Source: JAAELZ01 sp965237995
Lineage (GTDB): Bacteria; Pseudomonadota; Gammaproteobacteria; Arenicellales; Poriferihabitantaceae
DNA: 64,000 bases
Direction of reading: 5' to 3'
Assembly: GCA_965237995.1 (NCBI GenBank)
Contig: CBDEGO010000004.1
Coordinates: 496,001 to 560,000 of the forward strand
Shown here piece after piece: positions 54,418-63,006 of the stretch (positions are counted from its first letter, which is position 1; the number at the start of each line of letters is the position of its first letter). A model generated the notes under the pieces. The model saw nothing but the letters and a program-made list of their open reading frames with translations, searched no databases and was not told where the DNA came from. A program made the translations under genes and the position numbers.

Positions 54418-55011
54418 ATGATAAGTCCTCAAACTCGCATCGAACAACATTTTAAGCGCAGTCTGGCCGCACTGGAAGCTTCACTTGATTCTCTACAAGA
54501 CGATATCGCTAAGGCTGCCACAATGCTAACGGATTGCATCAATCAAGACGGTAAGATATTGATATGCGGCAACGGTGGTTCAGCCGCTGATTCTTTGCAT
54601 TTTTCTAGCGAATTATTAAACAAAATGAATATGGAGCGCCGCCCTTTACCCGCGGTAAGTTTAAGCGCCGACGTTTCCACGCTCACCTCTATCGCCAACG
54701 ATTACCGCTATGCTGAAGTATTTAGTAAGCAAGTTGAAGCCTTAGGTCGTTCAAATGATGTGCTGATCGCCTTTAGCACCTCTGGCCAATCCGCCAACAT
54801 TATAGAGGCGATGAAAGCCGCTCACGCTCGCAGTATGTCGTGCCTATTACTTACCGGCAAAGATGGTGGCACAATGGCATCCATCAAAACAAGCTCAGAC
54901 ATAGAATTGCGCGTACCAAACAATGAAACCGCTCGTATACAAGAAGTGCATGGCTTGATCATTCACTGTTTATGCGATCTAATTGATCATCAACTATTTG
55001 GAGAACCATGA
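54418..55011 (+). CDS. gmhA: SIS-domain protein, phosphoheptose isomerase GmhA or DiaA
   Basis: A 197-residue SIS protein. Sugar-phosphate binding is shown by CGNGGSAADSLHFSSELLN and IAFSTSGQSANI. The C-terminus ARIQEVHGLIIHCLCDLID matches both GmhA (isomerises sedoheptulose 7-phosphate for LPS) and DiaA (DnaA-binding). The place between yraN and dolP is that of diaA in E. coli, while the Pseudomonas orthologue in this slot is called gmhA. The intact GNGGSAAD motif and the nearby hldE2-like gene favour the isomerase; I cannot decide between them. Confidence 0.85.
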   Translation: MISPQTRIEQHFKRSLAALEASLDSLQDDIAKAATMLTDCINQDGKILICGNGGSAADSLHFSSELLNKMNMERRPLPAVSLSADVSTLTSIANDYRYAEVFSKQVEALGRSNDVLIAFSTSGQSANIIEAMKAAHARSMSCLLLTGKDGGTMASIKTSSDIELRVPNNETARIQEVHGLIIHCLCDLIDHQLFGEP

Positions 55012-55607
55012 TGAAACCAACGCTAAATGTTATGTCTATTGCCCGTACCTCTGTTTTAGCGGGCACCTTCGCCTTGCTGACAGCATGCATTCCCGCCGCG
55101 ATTGGCGTGATCACTGTCACTGCTATTGACCTCATCAAAGAGCGGCGTACCATGGGCACGATTATTGATGATAACTTGGCTGAAGTGAGCATCAAACGTG
55201 AAGTCCTTAAGGATAAAGATCTCGGTTTAGGGGTGCATGTAAGTGTCACTGCACTCAACGGCGTCGTACTTCTCTCGGGCGAGGTAGCCAGTGAAGCACA
55301 AAAGTCCAAAATTGAAGACATTGCTAATAGCTACCAAGGCGTTGCTCAAGTAGTTAATCAACTCGAACTGGCAGGAAAAAGCAGTTTAACTAGCCGCGCA
55401 AACGACTCATTGATCACCGCTAAAGTGAAAACTGAACTAGTGCGAAACAAGCAAGTGGACTCGACCAACATTAAAGTCATCACTGAGCGTGGAGTCGTTC
55501 ACCTACTTGGCATTGTGACTCCAGTTGAAGGCGAAACTGCCGTTGAATTAGCTAAAAAGGTCAGTGGCGTTTCGCGCATTATTAAAGTCTTCATGCCGCC
55601 CGTTTAA
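55008..55607 (+). CDS. dolP: BON-domain outer-membrane lipoprotein DolP
   Basis: A 199-residue lipoprotein. The signal peptide ends in LTAC. Two BON domains follow: about 50-115 with LNGVVLLSGEVASEAQKSKIE and about 125-195 with ITERGVVHLLGIVTPVEGE, each a fragment of the family core. DolP (YraP) supports outer-membrane integrity and protein assembly and binds anionic lipids near division sites. The start overlaps the SIS gene by four bases (ATGA). Confidence 0.93.
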   Translation: MMKPTLNVMSIARTSVLAGTFALLTACIPAAIGVITVTAIDLIKERRTMGTIIDDNLAEVSIKREVLKDKDLGLGVHVSVTALNGVVLLSGEVASEAQKSKIEDIANSYQGVAQVVNQLELAGKSSLTSRANDSLITAKVKTELVRNKQVDSTNIKVITERGVVHLLGIVTPVEGETAVELAKKVSGVSRIIKVFMPPV

Positions 55608-55644
55608 GTCACAAAATTCTTAACCAACCTCATCATGTAGCGCA

Positions 55645-56127
55645 GTGCAAAGCCAACACGCTAACAAAATACTGGCTACCAAGAATGCGATTGAGCACTG
55701 GCTAAACAACAGCAAGCGACCTCTGGTATTCACCAATGGCTGCTTCGACTTACTCCATCGCGGTCACGTGACCTATTTGGAAGAAGCTGCGTCGCTAGGT
55801 GCGACGATGATCGTTGCACTCAATAGTGACCAATCTGTTCGGTCACTCGGCAAAAGCCCAGATCGACCACTTAACAAGCTTGATGATCGCATGGCCGTCA
55901 TGGCCTCTTTAGCCTGCGTTGATGCTGTGTGCAGTTTTAACGAACCAACGCCTTTAGCACTCATTGAACTTATTAAACCCGACCACTTAGTTAAGGGGGG
56001 CGACTGGCCAGTAGAAAAAATAGTGGGCTTTGATGAAGTCAATCACTCAGGTGGACAAGTTCACTCCATTGAATTTAAATATCCAAATTCAACCACCGCC
56101 TTGGTGGAGAAAATCCGTAACAGTTAA
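55645..56127 (+). CDS. hldE2: D-glycero-beta-D-manno-heptose 1-phosphate adenylyltransferase (HldE C-terminal type)
   Basis: A 160-residue nucleotidyltransferase. VFTNGCFDLLHRGHVTYLEEAASLG holds the HxGH site and is followed by VALNSDQSVRSLGKSPDRP and the ending VKGGDWPVEKIVG. This matches the adenylyltransferase half of HldE (RfaE) without the kinase domain, so the kinase must be elsewhere. It makes ADP-heptose for LPS core. The start is a GTG with no good ribosome site, 37 bases after dolP. Its presence supports a heptose role for the SIS gene upstream. Confidence 0.92.
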   Translation: MQSQHANKILATKNAIEHWLNNSKRPLVFTNGCFDLLHRGHVTYLEEAASLGATMIVALNSDQSVRSLGKSPDRPLNKLDDRMAVMASLACVDAVCSFNEPTPLALIELIKPDHLVKGGDWPVEKIVGFDEVNHSGGQVHSIEFKYPNSTTALVEKIRNS

Positions 56128-56291
56128 GTAATTGCCCCTAAAGGCCCAGCGCTACACAATAGTAAGGTTCGTGCTGCATACAGGACAAACTGACAAAGAA
56201 AGTAGATGTTCCGTCTCATTAGCCCCTGCTATGCACCATAGTTTTATTTCACCATTTCGAACTTAGCTAGACTAGTAACCTGTAAAGCAGC

Positions 56292-56320
56292 TTGTATGAA
56301 GTAGTGGCTTATTCTATAGT
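56292..56320 (+). promoter_or_regulatory. Probable promoter of the DUF3461 gene
   Basis: TTGTAT (-35) and TATAGT (-10) are spaced by 17 bases, and the -10 ends 31 bases before the ATG. It is the best promoter-like pair in the 224-base gap after hldE2; the -35 is only a half match. Nothing else was found in that gap. Confidence 0.45.
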
Positions 56321-56351
56321 GGCCGCCAAATTAATTTAACGAGACCACATC

Positions 56352-56738
56352 ATGGCTGACTATCCTGCGCTGACGCAAATGGGAATAAGCAACCCAAGTC
56401 AAATATCGCGATATTCGCTACAACATATCAATAATGTCGACATACTACGTATCGTCTACAAACGGCAAAAAGGGTCGTTATTGCCCGTAAGCAAGAAATT
56501 CAAATTCGGTCGCGCCGAGAAAATGGTCGTGACTGATGGCGGTCGTAATCAAACTGAAACAGTGCATGAGATTTCACCTTTTTTAAATAAAGTGATTGGC
56601 GAGCTGTCTCTTGTGGTTAAAGGCAAGCACTCTCGCAATGAGCAAAAAGAAGTTATTAATGACGAAATACGCCACCTTGAAGAAGAAATGAATGCGCGGA
56701 TCGCCTATCTGAAAAACCTGATAGCTGACTTAGACTAG
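56352..56738 (+). CDS. UPF0325/DUF3461 family protein (YaeH-like)
   Basis: A 128-residue protein of the same length as E. coli YaeH. Shared features are LTQMGISNPSQISRYSLQ, NVDILRIVYKR, KKFKFGR, VHEISPFLNKVIGEL and a C-terminal coiled coil starting IRHLEEEM. The function is unknown; the protein is probably soluble. It stands alone and converges on yqaA, with 43 bases between stops and no clear terminator. Confidence 0.88.
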   Translation: MADYPALTQMGISNPSQISRYSLQHINNVDILRIVYKRQKGSLLPVSKKFKFGRAEKMVVTDGGRNQTETVHEISPFLNKVIGELSLVVKGKHSRNEQKEVINDEIRHLEEEMNARIAYLKNLIADLD

Positions 56739-56781
56739 CATCACTGTACTTAGTGAGCTTTGGTAGTTTCTGCCGTAAACG

Positions 56782-57363
56782 TTAAAACTTAACAACCGCT
56801 ACCACAACCGCGGCTAAGGCCAATACACCCCAACCCAGCCATTCAGACCAACGGCGAATATTGCTCTCAAGGTTTTCACCGCCGAAATGGACGATGCCTG
56901 CAACGAAGAAAAACTGCATACTGCGGCCTATGAGCGAGCCCACCACAAACGGCAGCCATGCTAAACCGAGCGCACCCGCAGTAATAGTTACTAGCTTATA
57001 GGGAATGGGTGACACGCCTGCCAACAACACCAGCCACACGCCGTATTGCGAAAACCAGTCTTTCAGTTGCTCAAATTTATCGGCTGCGTGATAAAACTCG
57101 ATAATACTCTGACCAACCGAGTCAAACAAAAAGACGCCAATCAGATAACCAGCGATACCGCCGAGCACAGATGTGATTGTAGTATAGGCGGCAAGCCACC
57201 AACGGCGCTCGGGCCGAGCCACCATCATTGGCGCCATCATTAATACTACTGGTACAGGGAAGAAAGACGATTCAGCGAAACTAACAATGCCTAAATAGCG
57301 CTCAGCTAATCGATGTTTTGACCATTGCAACACGATGTCGTAAAGCGAGGTAAATATTTTCAT
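56782..57363 (-). CDS. yqaA: DedA-like inner-membrane protein YqaA
   Basis: A 193-residue membrane protein of the VTT/DedA group, with about five hydrophobic segments. Motifs: SFAESSFFPVPVVLMMAPM near the start (Glu in the first re-entrant region), GGIAGYLIG, and GVSPIPYKLVTITAGALG, the family P-x-P-[FY]-K signature. It comes last in surE-pcm-yqaA, an order known from gammaproteobacteria, where nlpD and rpoS often follow. Here they do not. Confidence 0.92.
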   Translation of the reverse strand: MKIFTSLYDIVLQWSKHRLAERYLGIVSFAESSFFPVPVVLMMAPMMVARPERRWWLAAYTTITSVLGGIAGYLIGVFLFDSVGQSIIEFYHAADKFEQLKDWFSQYGVWLVLLAGVSPIPYKLVTITAGALGLAWLPFVVGSLIGRSMQFFFVAGIVHFGGENLESNIRRWSEWLGWGVLALAAVVVAVVKF

Positions 57364-57380
57364 TGTATTAAATGTGAAGA

Positions 57381-58043
57381 TTATCCATGACTCACTAAGG
57401 GAACGAACTTGGCATTTGAAATGACTTGTTCATTAAACCCTGAGTGACTGCGTTCGATCAATTTAAGGTGCTGTCTTTCTGTTGAACCCACCGGAATGAT
57501 CAGTTTGCCGCCAATCGCCAATTGCTGCTTCAAGGCTTCAGGTACCGTCGGCGGCGCCGCCGCAACAATGATGCCGTCAAAGGGCGCTTTGTTAGGCCAG
57601 CCCTCGTAACCATCGCCTACTTTATAAGAGATATTTGTATATCCTAAATTTTGCAAGCGTTGCTGTGCGTCCGCTGATAACTCAGCGATGCGCTCTATCG
57701 TGAACACCCAAGTAGTGAGTTGCGACAAAATAGAGGTTTGATAACCACAGCCAGTACCAATGTCCAATATTCGTTTCACGCCGCCATTACTCGCACCGAT
57801 GAGTTGCGTCATCAAGGCCACCATATACGGCTGCGAAATAGTTTGGTTGTGCCCGATGGGCAGCGGTGTGTCTTCGTAAGCGCGGTGCGCTAAGGCTTCG
57901 TCCAGGAACAAATGGCGAGGCGTTTGTTCAAGCACAGCAAGCACTGCTTCATCACTAATTCCACTGGTGCGCAGGCGCTCAACTAGTCGCTGACGCGTGC
58001 GCATTGACGTCATCCCCACGCCTGCTCTTGAAGTCGCATTCAT
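57381..58043 (-). CDS. pcm: Protein-L-isoaspartate O-methyltransferase
   Basis: Repairs damaged proteins by methylating L-isoaspartyl residues with SAM. The 220 residues show PLPIGHNQTISQPYMVA (substrate-binding region), ILDIGTGCGYQTSIL (SAM motif), VGDGYEGWP and FDGIIVAAAPPTVPEAL. Its start is one base after the surE stop, so the two are co-transcribed. Confidence 0.97.
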   Translation of the reverse strand: MNATSRAGVGMTSMRTRQRLVERLRTSGISDEAVLAVLEQTPRHLFLDEALAHRAYEDTPLPIGHNQTISQPYMVALMTQLIGASNGGVKRILDIGTGCGYQTSILSQLTTWVFTIERIAELSADAQQRLQNLGYTNISYKVGDGYEGWPNKAPFDGIIVAAAPPTVPEALKQQLAIGGKLIIPVGSTERQHLKLIERSHSGFNEQVISNAKFVPLVSHG

Positions 58044-58044
58044 A

Positions 58045-58788
58045 TTAGTTATCTAACCACTGCGCTAATTGACTAACTTGGGCATGGCGCGTCATATCAA
58101 TTTGTAGCGGCGTTATTGATGCATAGCCTGCGCGAATCGCACCAAAATCTGTACCATCTCCTCCATCATCAGACTTACCTGCGGGGCCTATCCAGTAAAC
58201 GGCTCTGTCATGCGGGTCTTTTGCTTCGATCATCGGTTCTGATGGGTGCCTTCGGCCTAGTCGAGTGGCGAGTACGCCTTTGATTTGTTCATAAGGTAAG
58301 TCCGGCACATTAATATTCAAAATGGTATCAGCAGCGATTGGTTTTTGCTGCATTCTTGTCAGAATGTTAGCCACAATTTTTCCTGCTGCGGCATAGTTTT
58401 GTTCTTTTCGCCCTGCCAAAGAAACCGCAATAGTCGGCAAGCCTAAGTGGCGACCCTCAATGGCGGCAGCCACCGTACCGGAATATAAGGTATCGTCGCC
58501 TAAGTTAGCCCCTGCATTAATTCCCGATACCACCATGTCGGGCACGACATCAAGTAAGCCGGTCAAAGCCATATGAACGCAATCGGCTGGCGTACCATTA
58601 ACTGCATATCGGTTCTCGGCAACTTGAGTAGGTCGCAACGGGTGCGTTAAGGTCAACGAGTTACTTGCACCACTATGGTTTTGCTCTGGCGCAACCACAG
58701 TAATCGCCCCTAAATTCTCTAAGGCATCGTATAAAGCCGTCAATCCAGGCGCAAGGTAGCCATCGTCATTGCTTAACAAAATATTCAT
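58045..58788 (-). CDS. surE: 5'-nucleotidase/exopolyphosphatase SurE
   Basis: A survival protein with metal-dependent nucleotidase activity. From the ATG at 58788 it has 247 residues: ILLSNDDGY with the metal-binding DD (residues 8-9), PEQNHSGASNSLTL, NGTPADCVHMAL and VVSGINAGANLGDD. A longer frame to 58863 only adds unrelated residues. AAGAG lies a few bases before the chosen start. Confidence 0.97.
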   Translation of the reverse strand: MNILLSNDDGYLAPGLTALYDALENLGAITVVAPEQNHSGASNSLTLTHPLRPTQVAENRYAVNGTPADCVHMALTGLLDVVPDMVVSGINAGANLGDDTLYSGTVAAAIEGRHLGLPTIAVSLAGRKEQNYAAAGKIVANILTRMQQKPIAADTILNINVPDLPYEQIKGVLATRLGRRHPSEPMIEAKDPHDRAVYWIGPAGKSDDGGDGTDFGAIRAGYASITPLQIDMTRHAQVSQLAQWLDN

Positions 58789-58980
58789 CGCCGCTCTTAT
58801 ACCCGTAGCTTTACGAAAAGTCACGCAATCAGTGACAACAAAACACAGGCTATTGCCAATCACTCGTTTCTAAACTTCACCTCTGCGCGATTTCCTATAG
58901 CGGTTCCAATCACTTTGGTGATCGGCCAAGGTATAATCACTGTTTAGCGAACATTTTTATCGTAGCAGAGTCATAACAGC

Positions 58981-59409
58981 ATGAAATTTCATTATCTAAG
59001 ATTTATAGCTAAAGCTAGCCTGTTGTTGGTTCTACTACCTATCGGCGCCGTGTCTGCCGAAGTCATTGATATCAACAACGAAGAGTTAAAACAATTAATA
59101 GCCAAAGGAACCACCTTAATTGACATCCGCACACCAGACGAATGGCAATCATTGGGTGTCGTTGAAGACAGTCACCCAATTACCTTCTTTAACGCAAACG
59201 GTGGTCATGATGCAGCGAACTGGTTGAAGCAAGTCAGTGCTTTAGCTTCGCAAGACCAAGCTATCGGTTTAATTTGCTTGCAGGGCACTCGCAGCAAAGT
59301 GGTTGCTAATTGGTTAAGCGAACAAGTTGGTTACGCTAAAGTATATAATGTCAGCCGAGGGATCGGCCATTGGATAAAGGAAGACAATAAAACCGTTGCT
59401 TTGCCGTAA
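58981..59409 (+). CDS. Exported rhodanese-domain protein
   Basis: A 142-residue protein. A signal peptide (about 1-26, cleavage near VSA-EV) leads to a single rhodanese domain. It has LIDIRTPDEW, and the active-site loop CLQGTR (Cys-x-x-Gly-x-Arg, in LICLQGTRSK), so the sulfur-carrying Cys is present. It probably works in the periplasm; its partner is unknown. A consensus TATAAT at 58932-58937 may be its -10 box. Confidence 0.85.
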   Translation: MKFHYLRFIAKASLLLVLLPIGAVSAEVIDINNEELKQLIAKGTTLIDIRTPDEWQSLGVVEDSHPITFFNANGGHDAANWLKQVSALASQDQAIGLICLQGTRSKVVANWLSEQVGYAKVYNVSRGIGHWIKEDNKTVALP

Positions 59410-59529
59410 GCCCAAGCTGAGTCAATTTCGCTACTCGCTTAAGGCAAATAAAATTATTGATGCAACACCTTGAAATTCTCGAGGTAAAAACCAAATTTCA
59501 ACACAATAAGCCTAAATCACACTTGTACC

Positions 59530-60543
59530 GTGAAAGAACCAGCCATAGAACAACACGAACTCAGCTCCGAAAGCGCCAATAACCCTGTTTTGCAGCGTTT
59601 TATTGAAACCCGTGACGCCTTGCGTCAACTTATTATCGGCCAGCCTAGCTTGGTTGATCGACTGCTTATCACCTTAATTTCTGACGGTCACTTACTAGTT
59701 GAAGGCGCACCTGGCCTCGCTAAAACCCGTGCCATTCGCCTGTTAGCTGATTTCATAGAGGGTGATTTTCAGCGGATTCAATTCACCCCAGACCTGCTGC
59801 CTGCTGATTTAACTGGCACCGAGATTTACCAAGCAGAAAAAGCCGACTTCAAATTTAAAGCAGGCCCGCTATTCCATAATATTATTTTAGCTGATGAAGT
59901 AAACCGCGCTTCAGCTAAAGTGCAGTCTGCGCTGTTAGAAGCCATGGCCGAGCGGCAAATTACTATCGGTCAGACTACCCATGAACTGCCTCCTTTGTTT
60001 ATGGTCATGGCAACGCAAAACCCCATTGAACAAGAAGGCACCTTCCCATTACCAGAAGCGCAATTAGACCGCTTTCTACTGCACGTATTGGTTGACTACC
60101 CCAACGCGACTGACGAACTGGCGATACTCAGGCTAACTCAAAAAGAAGCCAGTGAAACTGGCGCTACGCAAAGCGAACAACTGCTCAGTGCTGAATTAAT
60201 AGCGCAAGCAAAACAAATGGCATTGAGCACGCATATGAGCGAAGCCGTGGAACAATACATTGTGCACCTTGTGCATGCTACACGACAACCTGCGTTATAC
60301 AATGAAGGCTTAAGCGATTGGATCGAATACGGTGCTAGCCCGCGTGGCACTTTAGCCCTAAACCGCACCGCGCGTGCGCGGGCTTGGTTAGCTGGCAATG
60401 ATTTTGTTTCGCCAGACGATGTGCAAGCCATTGCGCACGATGCGCTACGCCATCGGCTTATATTGTCATACGAAGCCCAAGCACAAGGGATTGATGCCAA
60501 TCAATTTATCGACGAGCTGCTCAATAGCGTGCCCGTCGCTTAA
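59530..60543 (+). CDS. MoxR family AAA+ ATPase
   Basis: A 337-residue AAA+ protein. Motifs: Walker A EGAPGLAKTR (about 58-67), Walker B LADEVNRASAKVQSALLEAM, sensor 1 VMATQNPIEQEGTFPLPEAQLDRF, and a C-terminal lid domain. MoxR proteins remodel or activate partner complexes, usually with VWA and DUF58 proteins, as encoded next. The start is a GTG with no strong ribosome site. Confidence 0.94.
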   Translation: MKEPAIEQHELSSESANNPVLQRFIETRDALRQLIIGQPSLVDRLLITLISDGHLLVEGAPGLAKTRAIRLLADFIEGDFQRIQFTPDLLPADLTGTEIYQAEKADFKFKAGPLFHNIILADEVNRASAKVQSALLEAMAERQITIGQTTHELPPLFMVMATQNPIEQEGTFPLPEAQLDRFLLHVLVDYPNATDELAILRLTQKEASETGATQSEQLLSAELIAQAKQMALSTHMSEAVEQYIVHLVHATRQPALYNEGLSDWIEYGASPRGTLALNRTARARAWLAGNDFVSPDDVQAIAHDALRHRLILSYEAQAQGIDANQFIDELLNSVPVA

Positions 60544-60557
60544 GTTCATCTTTCATC

Positions 60558-61502
60558 ATGGCGACCAGCACCAGCGCTCTAGCTGCAGATAAATCTCACA
60601 CTCAACGAGGACTTGTCGCCACCGTTAGTGAGCTCGCTGCTCTTGGGCAACAAGTCGCAAAACAAAACCTTGGCGCTAGAAAATTATCGCGGACGTTTTT
60701 ATCCGGGCAGTATGCGTCGCATTTTCGTGGTCGAGGTATGGATTACTTGGAAACGCGCCCCTACACCGAAGGCGACGATATTAGAAATATTGACTGGCGA
60801 GTTACTGCACGTAGCGGCAAAACGCATAGCAAAGTATTTATTGAAGAGCGCGACCGCCCTATTTTAATTGTCGGTGATTTCTCACCCTCACTTTACTTTG
60901 GCACCCGCAACGCGTTTAAATCAGTCGTCGCAGCGCGCATCGGCGCTTGTTTGGCATTCTCAGGCATAAAAAGAGGTGACCGCATCGGCTGCTTGTTACA
61001 AACGCCCGAAGGCTCAACTGACGTTCGCGCCAGAGGTGGCCGCAACCACACCATGCAAGTGTTGCAGGCCTTAGCAAATGCAACTGCCGCAGTGCCTTCT
61101 CAAACAGTACAAGCACCTGCACCAAACACCTCCTTGAGTAAACTGCTAGAACAAGCCTGCCGTAGCGCCCCTACTGGCAGCACTATTATATTACTAAGTG
61201 ATTTTTACCAAGACATCGAGCACTTTAACAAGCCTTTATTTCGACTTGCACAACATACTGACATCGTTGCTTTCCACCTATTTGACCCACTAGAAAAAAT
61301 GCTACCGCTGGGGCGTAACGTTCCACTTAGTGATGGCACGCGGCGGCTCAAAGTCTTTACCCAAAAAAGTGATCAGCAACAGCAAGTGGTTCGATTTGAA
61401 AATCACTGCAATGAACTAAAAACCCTGTTCGAGAAGATGGGCCAAGCGCTGGTACATGTCAGCACAGAACACGATATAGCTAAGCTCTTAGCTGGCCATT
61501 AA
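60558..61502 (+). CDS. DUF58 protein (MoxR-associated)
   Basis: A 314-residue protein with the DUF58 hallmark RPYTEGDDIRNIDWRVTARSG and then VFIEERDRPILIVGDFSPS, where a VWA-like fold begins. It lacks a membrane segment. It lies 14 bases after the MoxR gene and two before the DUF4381 gene, so it belongs to that operon. Confidence 0.92.
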   Translation: MATSTSALAADKSHTQRGLVATVSELAALGQQVAKQNLGARKLSRTFLSGQYASHFRGRGMDYLETRPYTEGDDIRNIDWRVTARSGKTHSKVFIEERDRPILIVGDFSPSLYFGTRNAFKSVVAARIGACLAFSGIKRGDRIGCLLQTPEGSTDVRARGGRNHTMQVLQALANATAAVPSQTVQAPAPNTSLSKLLEQACRSAPTGSTIILLSDFYQDIEHFNKPLFRLAQHTDIVAFHLFDPLEKMLPLGRNVPLSDGTRRLKVFTQKSDQQQQVVRFENHCNELKTLFEKMGQALVHVSTEHDIAKLLAGH

Positions 61503-61504
61503 AC

Positions 61505-62011
61505 ATGGACGAGCAAACTACAGCACTACTAGCCCAGCTAAAGGACATTCATATACCGGTAGACCCGCATTGGTGGCCACCTGCACCGGGGTGGTGGCTT
61601 TTGGCGGTATTGTTGTTCGGCTTCGTATTTTACCTTTTCAGCTTGGTTGCAAGCATACGGTGCCGCGCAAAAATGAAACAGCGAGCAATGGCTGAACTTG
61701 ACCACATTGCTCAGCAAGCGGAGTCGCAACCCGCCAGCTGGGGACATCATCAACTAGCCCTATTGATGAAACGGGTGGCACGAGAAGCCTTTCCTGATAA
61801 CCATATTGCAGCGTTTGACCAAAGGCAATGGAAAGAGTTTTTGTCGTCAACACCGGTTAAGTCTGATCGATTCGATTCAGATTTAATCACTCAATCACAA
61901 CAAGCCGCATACCAAGCCAACCCCAAACAACTTAGTCATTCGACTATTGAAGCCTGCCGCGCTTGGATTCAAATTCATTATCCCGCTAGGCAGACAGTAA
62001 GAGCCGTATGA
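61505..62011 (+). CDS. DUF4381 membrane protein
   Basis: A 168-residue protein. A short N-terminal stretch carrying IHIPVDPHWWPPAPGWWLLA is followed by one membrane segment (about 28-50) and a cytoplasmic helical domain. The PxxPxWWPPAPGWW pattern and place between DUF58 and VWA genes identify the family. Function unknown; it may anchor the MoxR system. It overlaps the next gene by four bases. Confidence 0.88.
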   Translation: MDEQTTALLAQLKDIHIPVDPHWWPPAPGWWLLAVLLFGFVFYLFSLVASIRCRAKMKQRAMAELDHIAQQAESQPASWGHHQLALLMKRVAREAFPDNHIAAFDQRQWKEFLSSTPVKSDRFDSDLITQSQQAAYQANPKQLSHSTIEACRAWIQIHYPARQTVRAV

Positions 62012-63006
62012 TTGAATTTGCTTGGCACTGGGCTATATTCTGCTTGCCATTACCGCTGTTAGTGTATTTTGTGTTGCCTGCCGCCAAACAAGTATTTAGT
62101 GCGATCAAAGTCCCGTTTTTTGACCAACTGAATAATGACGTCCAAAACCAACAGCGTAATAATCGCCGCAAAATTGTTAAGTTGGTGTTGTATGCATTGG
62201 CGTGGAGCGCACTGGTACTTGCTGTTGCTAGACCGCAATGGGTCGGTGAACCGATTGCCCAACCCCTTGAAGGACGTGACCTGATGCTAGCGGTCGATTT
62301 ATCTAGCAGCATGCAGCAAAAAGACATGATCATTAACGGACAGCGCCGCGATCGATTAGAAATGGTAAAGTGGGTAGCGGGGGATTTTATTGATAGACGA
62401 ATTGGTGACCGTTTGGGGCTTATTTTGTTTGGCAGCAACGCCTATTTACAAACCCCACTGACTTTAGACCGGCGTACGGTAAAGACTCAGTTAATTGAAT
62501 CAGTTATTGGCTTAGCAGGCGACAAAACCGCCATTGGAGACGCGATTGGCTTGGCGGTAAAGCGACTGCGCGACCGTGAAGACGGCGGCAAGATCCTTAT
62601 TTTGCTCACAGACGGTGATAATACTGCTGGAGAGTTTGCACCTGAACAATCTGCCGAGCTAGCCAAGCAGATAGACTTAAAGATTTACACCATTGGCGTT
62701 GGCACCGATTACGTTGGCGCGTTCGGCACACGTCGATCTGGCATCGACGAAGCGACCTTGCAAAAAATATCAACACAAACGGGGGGACAATATTTTAGAG
62801 CGACTGACGCGAAGTCCTTAGCGCAGATATACCAATATATCGACAAACTTGAACCCGTCGCTGAAGAAGTAGAAAGCTTACGCCCCGTTAAGGAATTATA
62901 TTATTGGCCGGGCAGCTTAGCGATGTTACTTGCTTTGTTGATTATGCTCATCCCAAGTATTAGCGCGATGCTAACTAAGCTAAACCAAACAACCGCGCAC
63001 GGATGA
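62008..63006 (+). CDS. batA: VWA-domain membrane protein, BatA type
   Basis: A 332-residue protein with two N-terminal membrane segments (about 5-25 and 57-75), a von Willebrand A domain (about 90-280) and a C-terminal membrane segment. The metal site is intact: VDLSSSM (Asp97-x-Ser-x-Ser101), and LLTDGDNTAG gives the later Asp. It should bind a divalent metal and a protein partner. The symbol follows the aerotolerance (Bat) locus of Bacteroides and related clusters; the role here is unproven. Confidence 0.9.
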   Translation: MIEFAWHWAIFCLPLPLLVYFVLPAAKQVFSAIKVPFFDQLNNDVQNQQRNNRRKIVKLVLYALAWSALVLAVARPQWVGEPIAQPLEGRDLMLAVDLSSSMQQKDMIINGQRRDRLEMVKWVAGDFIDRRIGDRLGLILFGSNAYLQTPLTLDRRTVKTQLIESVIGLAGDKTAIGDAIGLAVKRLRDREDGGKILILLTDGDNTAGEFAPEQSAELAKQIDLKIYTIGVGTDYVGAFGTRRSGIDEATLQKISTQTGGQYFRATDAKSLAQIYQYIDKLEPVAEEVESLRPVKELYYWPGSLAMLLALLIMLIPSISAMLTKLNQTTAHG

